NCBI GenBank assembly: GCA_029298735.1
Contig: JANSLP010000585.1
Location: 1-10,036 of the forward strand
Direction of reading: 5' to 3'
Source: Ophiostoma sp. CBS 140.51
Lineage: Eukaryota > Ascomycota > Sordariomycetes > Ophiostomatales > Ophiostomataceae
DNA: 10,036 nucleotides
Shown here: piece after piece, positions 6,258 through 10,036 of the stretch
Position numbering within the stretch: the first letter of the stretch is position 1
Layout: each line of letters begins with the position of its first letter
Translations under genes and position numbers: made by a program
Notes under the pieces: generated by a model
Seen by the model: only the letters and a program-made list of their open reading frames with translations
Databases searched by the model: none
What the model was told of the DNA's origin: nothing

Positions 6258-8670
6258 ATGAAGCTTCCCACATTTCGCAAAATGAACCTCTTCCGGAAAC
6301 GAGATAAGCAGAAGATCGGCTCTGCCACTGACGGCGGAAAGAGCTATCCCGGTTACGGCAGCTCCAATGCACCGAGTTTTTCGATATCAGAGGCCGATTT
6401 GCCGGCCAATGGCGGCGGCGGCAACAACTCACGGAGTCGCCATTTCAAGGGTCTCAAGGGATTCGGCGGCAGCAGCAACAACAACAATGGCCGGCGCAGT
6501 GCATCAGACCCGACGACGGGCGCAACAGTGTCGGGGACAAGCACCTCGGCGCGTCTCCTTCAGACGTTCCCAGACACTGTTCTAGCACGCATCTTTGCCT
6601 TTGTGTGCCCACACAGCCAGGATCGGTCCTACGAGAAGTGCGAGGACTCGACCTTTGGCGAATGTATGCTCTGCGACATGCGCGACCTCGCACACTGCGT
6701 CCAGGTGTGCCGGCGGTGGCGGCCCGTGGCCGAGGAGGTTTTGTACGTTCCCTGTAACAAAGCGCAGCTCTTGTTTTTCGGTCTTTCTTCCCCTTGCTAA
6801 CATCTCCAGATATACGAGCATCCGGATCGACACTGTGCACTACTGCGCCCGCGAAGGGCTTCTCGCCGATAAGCGCAAGCGCCGCTCCTTTTTCGACCGC
6901 AACGCCGAGCCCGAAGACACACCCGACGCCCGCCTCAAGCTCCTCTGCCGCACCCTGCGCGACGGCCCGACACACCGCCTCGGCCAACACGTCCAGTTCC
7001 TCAAGCTTCCCTATATGCTGCGCGAGTCCCGGCACGTCGACATCGCGCGAACCGTTTCGGTGCTGCAGAACCTGCACTATGTCGACCTCCCCGAGGGCCT
7101 GTTTATGGACGAGCCTGCCTACCTAACACTCAAGATTGAGCTTCAGGCCAAGTGCCACAACCTGCGCAAGATGACCTACATGGGCGGTGCGGAGAGCAGT
7201 CTCGAGGCCCTCTCGTCGGGCAACCGCTGGCGCTTCCTCGAGGTGCTCGAGCTGGTCAAGATCAACGTGGACCCAGTGATGCTGCGGCATGTGCTGTGCC
7301 TGATGACCGAGCTGAAGGCGCTCAAGGTGACGGAGCTGCCTACTGGGCCGCATAGCTTTACAGGTGATGCTCTTGCTGCGCCGCCTGTGGACGACGGCCC
7401 AGACGGACCGCTGCACGAATTCTACACGATCCTCCCGCCTCTGGAGGAGCTGGTCTTGACCAACACCAAGCTTTTAACGATTGAGGGTCTCCTGTCGTAT
7501 ATGAAGGCTTGGCACGAATCGGCTCGCTCGCTCAAGGTGCTGACGTTAAACAACACGGGCGTCAAGCCGTGGGAGCTGCGCGCCATTCTAGATCTGGCAG
7601 TCAACCTGCGGCACTTGACGGTTGTCGACCAGGTCACAGTGGCCCTGCCCATTGCCGCAAACACAAAGGATATCCAGCCCCTGGCGTCGACGTCACTACG
7701 AACTCTCAACTACGAGATCGCGCCAGCCCAGGGCGTCAGTCCCTACGCAGGCGTGACTCGTTCGTACTACAACTACCTCTCCGGCTCCATCTTGTCGGGC
7801 GGCCTGCCAAACCTGCGGGCCGTGTATGTCCGCGACGCTCAGTTCCCCGAATCACTACTCGGCGACCTGCCCTTGCCGGGCCCAATAGGCGGTGCGGCGT
7901 TTGGCGAGTTTAGCGGTGGAAACAACAACCGCCGGCCCGCCTCAGCCTCCGCCAGCTCGGCGTCCGGAACAGCTTCTGCACTCAACTCGCCCATGTCGAC
8001 AGGCAGCCTCGGCCAGCTGCACTCGCCCATGAACTTCCTCAGCCCGCACCAATCGCCCGGCTTTCCACCGTCGGCTGCCGTGCCACGCACCCTTCCGACG
8101 AACCCCATTACCAACAACAACCCGAAATCCCTTTCGACCAACCCCTTCCTCGATCCGAATGCGCCACAATCGCCGCCGAAACCGTGGGCCGCCGGCCACA
8201 ACCCGCGCTTCAGCAGCAACAACCCGTTCGCCGGCATGATCTCGCCCCAAAAGGTGCAGACACTCGAGGTGTTTACAAAAGGCGACGACGACAACGATTG
8301 GAGCTCCATTATCGTGGGTGATGGTGACAACCACTTCTTGGGCGGCGGTATGGGCTTCGGTGGCGCAGGAGGAGGCAGCTCGAGCCGGCCAGTCAGCAGC
8401 TACGGACTCGGTGCCGACCTCGGCACAGTGGGAGCTCGCAAGAGTGTCTTGATCAGCACGGGCACAGGCAACTTTTTGGCCGTGCCTGATGAAGGTGGAG
8501 GGAGTAGCGGTATTGGTGGTAGAAGCGGTGGCCTTGGAGGAAGCGGCCTCGGGACCACGCTGAGTACCAGTCCAGGACACTCCGGCAGCAATGGACAGGG
8601 GCCGGACCTGTGGCCACGGCCCGTCAGCGCTGGCGAACGGCGGAGCGAGAAGCTGGATCTGTGGCGGTAA
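6258..8670 (+). CDS. F-box / leucine-rich-repeat-like protein, two exons
   Basis: Exons join(6258..6742, 6810..8670) encode 781 residues. Residues 1-100 are basic, Gly/Asn/Ser-rich and probably disordered. An F-box follows at about 101-170: LLQTFPDTVLARIFAFV, then a roughly 25-residue insertion with C117, C128, C136 and C139, then LAHCVQVCRRWRPVAEEVLYTSI. A basic KRKRR (183-187) could be a nuclear signal. Leucine-rich strands recur at about 305, 373, 403, 427 and 494 (LEVLEL, LEELVL, LKVLTL, LRHLTV, LRAVYV). From about 530 the tail is Ser/Pro/Asn then Gly-rich, with seven Ser-Pro sites, two NPF motifs and a compact block TLEVFTKGDDD (646-656). F-box proteins recruit substrates to SCF ubiquitin ligases through Skp1; the substrate here is unknown. 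The start is uncertain: M1 has C at -3, while M9 (ATG 6282) has A at -3. Confidence 0.9.
6743..6809 (+). other. F-box gene intron (67 bp)
   Basis: Donor GTACGT at 6743, branch TGCTAAC at 6795-6801, acceptor CAG ending at 6809, phase 2 in L162. It splits the end of the F-box and splicing restores EEVLYTSIRID. An unspliced transcript would stop at the TAA within the branch point. Confidence 0.95.
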
Positions 8671-9590
8671 AACCGGCATGAGGGCAGGCTCTGGAGCTCC
8701 ACCCCATCTCATTTCCCCATTCTATCTATACCCCCTATTCGATTCTTGGCGTCTTCTTGTTCTATTTTGATATGATCTATCTTTGATCTCCTCTTTCCTA
8801 TTGCTTTCTTTCCCATGAGATGAGAATACACACCCCCTGGCATGCGTATATTCCCCATTTGTCTTTTCTACTTTCCTCGAATTAAGATCGATACTCAAAA
8901 ACGACTCAAATGAGCCTCTCCCAGAAAATAAGGCCAGGGCCATAAGGCTGTGGGACGTGCCAATGACATCGTGTAGACGATGTGTTCGTCGTATATAGCT
9001 CTCAGCCTACATGTGCATATCCGTCATCTTAACGCGCATATCTGGCGTGCGCAAGGCGATTGGTGAACAATAACAGACATTCGGGACGAGGCTACGACTT
9101 CTGCATGCCTCTATCTATTTTTGTTATATTTTCTTATTCGGGTTTACACAGCAATGCCCATTTTCCTATGGCAGACTGCGCTCGACACTATCATCTGCAT
9201 GTTTAATCTGCAAAGGCTCCTTTATCTGCGAGATGTCAGTGTGAACAGAGCCGTAGTCTGCATCTAGTGCAGGCTGTGACTGCGGCCTATTGTCGTGGCC
9301 CCTTCGAATGGTGAAAATAGATACGGTCCCAGATCTCCATGCTTTTCATTTCTTTTTCTCCTTTATTTTTCTTCGGTGGTTTTTTAAACAAAAGATTTTC
9401 TTGTTTGATTTTCGTCGATACCCAAAATTCGATGAGGGCGTGTGAACTAGATGCCCAACTCAAAATCTAAAATAAGAAGTTGAAGGGCGAAAAAGGAACG
9501 ATCTCCATCAGAGTAAAGCGCATCGTCCCACGCCGACCAAACTCGGACAGCCAGCAGGTCAGGAGGTCCGGTAGTGTTTTGTTCCGTCCG
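8671..9590. other. 3' flank of the F-box gene, no gene seen
   Basis: The first 250 bp are T- and AT-rich and probably hold the 3' UTR. A perfect 7-bp hairpin with a 4-base loop lies at 8966-8983 (ACATCGT, GTAG, ACGATGT). ATCTGC recurs at 9193, 9206 and 9224. A T-rich part at 9340-9420 contains the hairpin AAACAAAAGA/TCTTGTTT (9386-9406). Open frames here are short and without recognisable content. Confidence 0.5.
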
Positions 9591-9595
9591 TCGAG

Positions 9596-9660
9596 TCGGT
9601 GACTCCGGTTCTGTCGCGATGTGCTGTTCACTGTTTGTGATCGCAGTCACCGATGTGCTG
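9596..9660. repeat. Dyad with 9-bp arms plus an internal direct repeat
   Basis: TCGGTGACT (9596-9604) is the exact reverse complement of AGTCACCGA (9645-9653). Directly inside, GCGAT (9616-9620) pairs with ATCGC (9640-9644), extending the stem with a one-sided bulge. CGATGTGCTG is directly repeated at 9617-9626 and 9651-9660. TGACTC at 9600-9605 resembles a Gcn4/CPC1 half site. Confidence 0.5.
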
Positions 9661-9690
9661 ATGTTCGGGTAGCGAAGCGATCTTATCGAC

Positions 9691-9827
9691 TCACCTGTCT
9701 CTTTTCTTGACGGTGATCTTTTAATGCATTACACTGTTTCGAAACTGGCCCGCCATATTCTGCTGCAGGGCATGATCTACATCACAACCACGGGTTTGGT
9801 GTGATTATGCATTTATGAGACAGGTGA
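9691..9827. repeat. 137-bp segment bounded by 11-bp perfect inverted repeats
   Basis: TCACCTGTCTC (9691-9701) and GAGACAGGTGA (9817-9827) are exact reverse complements. Inside are the palindrome TAATGCATTA (9722-9731) and a hairpin at 9781-9805 (ATCACA, bulged A, CCA; loop CGGGTT; TGG, TGTGAT). It could be a promoter of a downstream gene or the relic of a miniature element. The flanks (GAC and TGA) show no target duplication. Confidence 0.45.
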
Positions 9828-9910
9828 TGAGGGGGGAAGAAACACCACATACTTCACAGTTGCGGAAGGCATATGGACATTCAGTTCGAGCTCGAATTGT
9901 TCGTTGCATT

Positions 9911-10036
9911 CTTTTTTACTTTCTCTCTCAGGCTCAATACAACGCCGGGGCTTGTCCCGTCTCCGTCGATGGTGCTAATGCCGTCAATGTCGTGGATGTT
10001 TCTTCTTGTCGTCGTTGCTGCCGTCGTGTGTTGTTG
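9911..10036 (+). other. Possible 5' end or exon of a third gene at the window edge (ambiguous)
   Basis: A pyrimidine tract (9911-9929) ends in CTCAG at 9927-9931, followed by sequence open on both strands to the edge. On the + strand, an ATG at 9969 opens a frame whose residues 10-22 are strongly hydrophobic (FLLVVVAAVV), like a signal peptide. Reading from 9932 as a spliced exon gives a different frame. On the minus strand, a frame enters from the edge and stops at about 9886. The sequence alone does not decide between these. Confidence 0.25.

Noticed and set aside
7942..8712. 256-codon minus-strand frame opposite the F-box tail
   Set aside because: It is the antisense of a low-complexity coding tail, Ala/Arg/Pro-rich, without any recognisable domain.
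9885..9900. Minus-strand match of 12 bases to a cloning-vector polylinker (AATTCGAGCTCG)
   Set aside because: The match stops after 12 bases and flanking sequence is unrelated; the perfect 12-bp palindrome TTCGAGCTCGAA explains it without contamination.
1..10036. tRNA or other classical RNA gene
   Set aside because: I found no B-box-like GGTTCGANNCC with a cloverleaf-compatible context on either strand.

Overview
The window looks like nuclear DNA from a filamentous ascomycete, probably a Sordariomycete. This rests on short introns (61-112 bp) with GTAHGY donors and fungal branch points (TACTAAC, TGCTAAC), long pyrimidine-rich stretches before start codons, GC-rich third codon positions, wide intergenic spaces, and a glycogen synthase of 706 residues with a strongly filamentous-fungal sequence. 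There is no bacterial-type operon, tRNA, rRNA, CRISPR array or recognisable transposase.

Layout. 1-1196: upstream region and probable long leader of the glycogen synthase gene, with an early TATA-like element, four stress-response-element cores (CCCCT) and a 912-bp stretch without any ATG. 1197-3652: glycogen synthase on the + strand, five exons and four introns, complete. 3653-4700: its 3' flank, with a CAA-rich tract, a T-rich tract and an imperfect long inverted repeat. 4709-4958: a compact, symmetry-rich block (17-bp dyad, a 21-bp-spaced direct repeat, a hairpin with two inverted STRE cores, a cluster of PacC-type GCCARG hexamers and interleaved inverted repeats). 4960-6257: promoter and leader of the second gene, with a purine-rich stretch followed by a very pure polypyrimidine tract. 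6258-8670: a two-exon + strand gene for a 781-residue F-box / leucine-rich-repeat-like protein with a long disordered tail. 8671-10036: non-coding, with several dyads and, at the very edge, a possible but ambiguous start or exon of a third gene.

Function. Glycogen synthase extends glycogen from UDP-glucose in the cytosol and carries the regulatory arginine cluster (glucose-6-phosphate control) and the C-terminal phosphorylation sites typical of fungal and animal enzymes. The F-box protein is probably a substrate-recruiting subunit of an SCF ubiquitin ligase. Nothing in the sequence shows that the two genes work together; they are tandem neighbours with about 2.6 kb between them. No clearly new biological system is visible. 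The best leads are the ATG-free glycogen synthase leader, a serine at a normally invariant proline beside the catalytic glutamate, the cysteine-containing insertion inside the F-box, and the dense symmetry block at 4709-4958.
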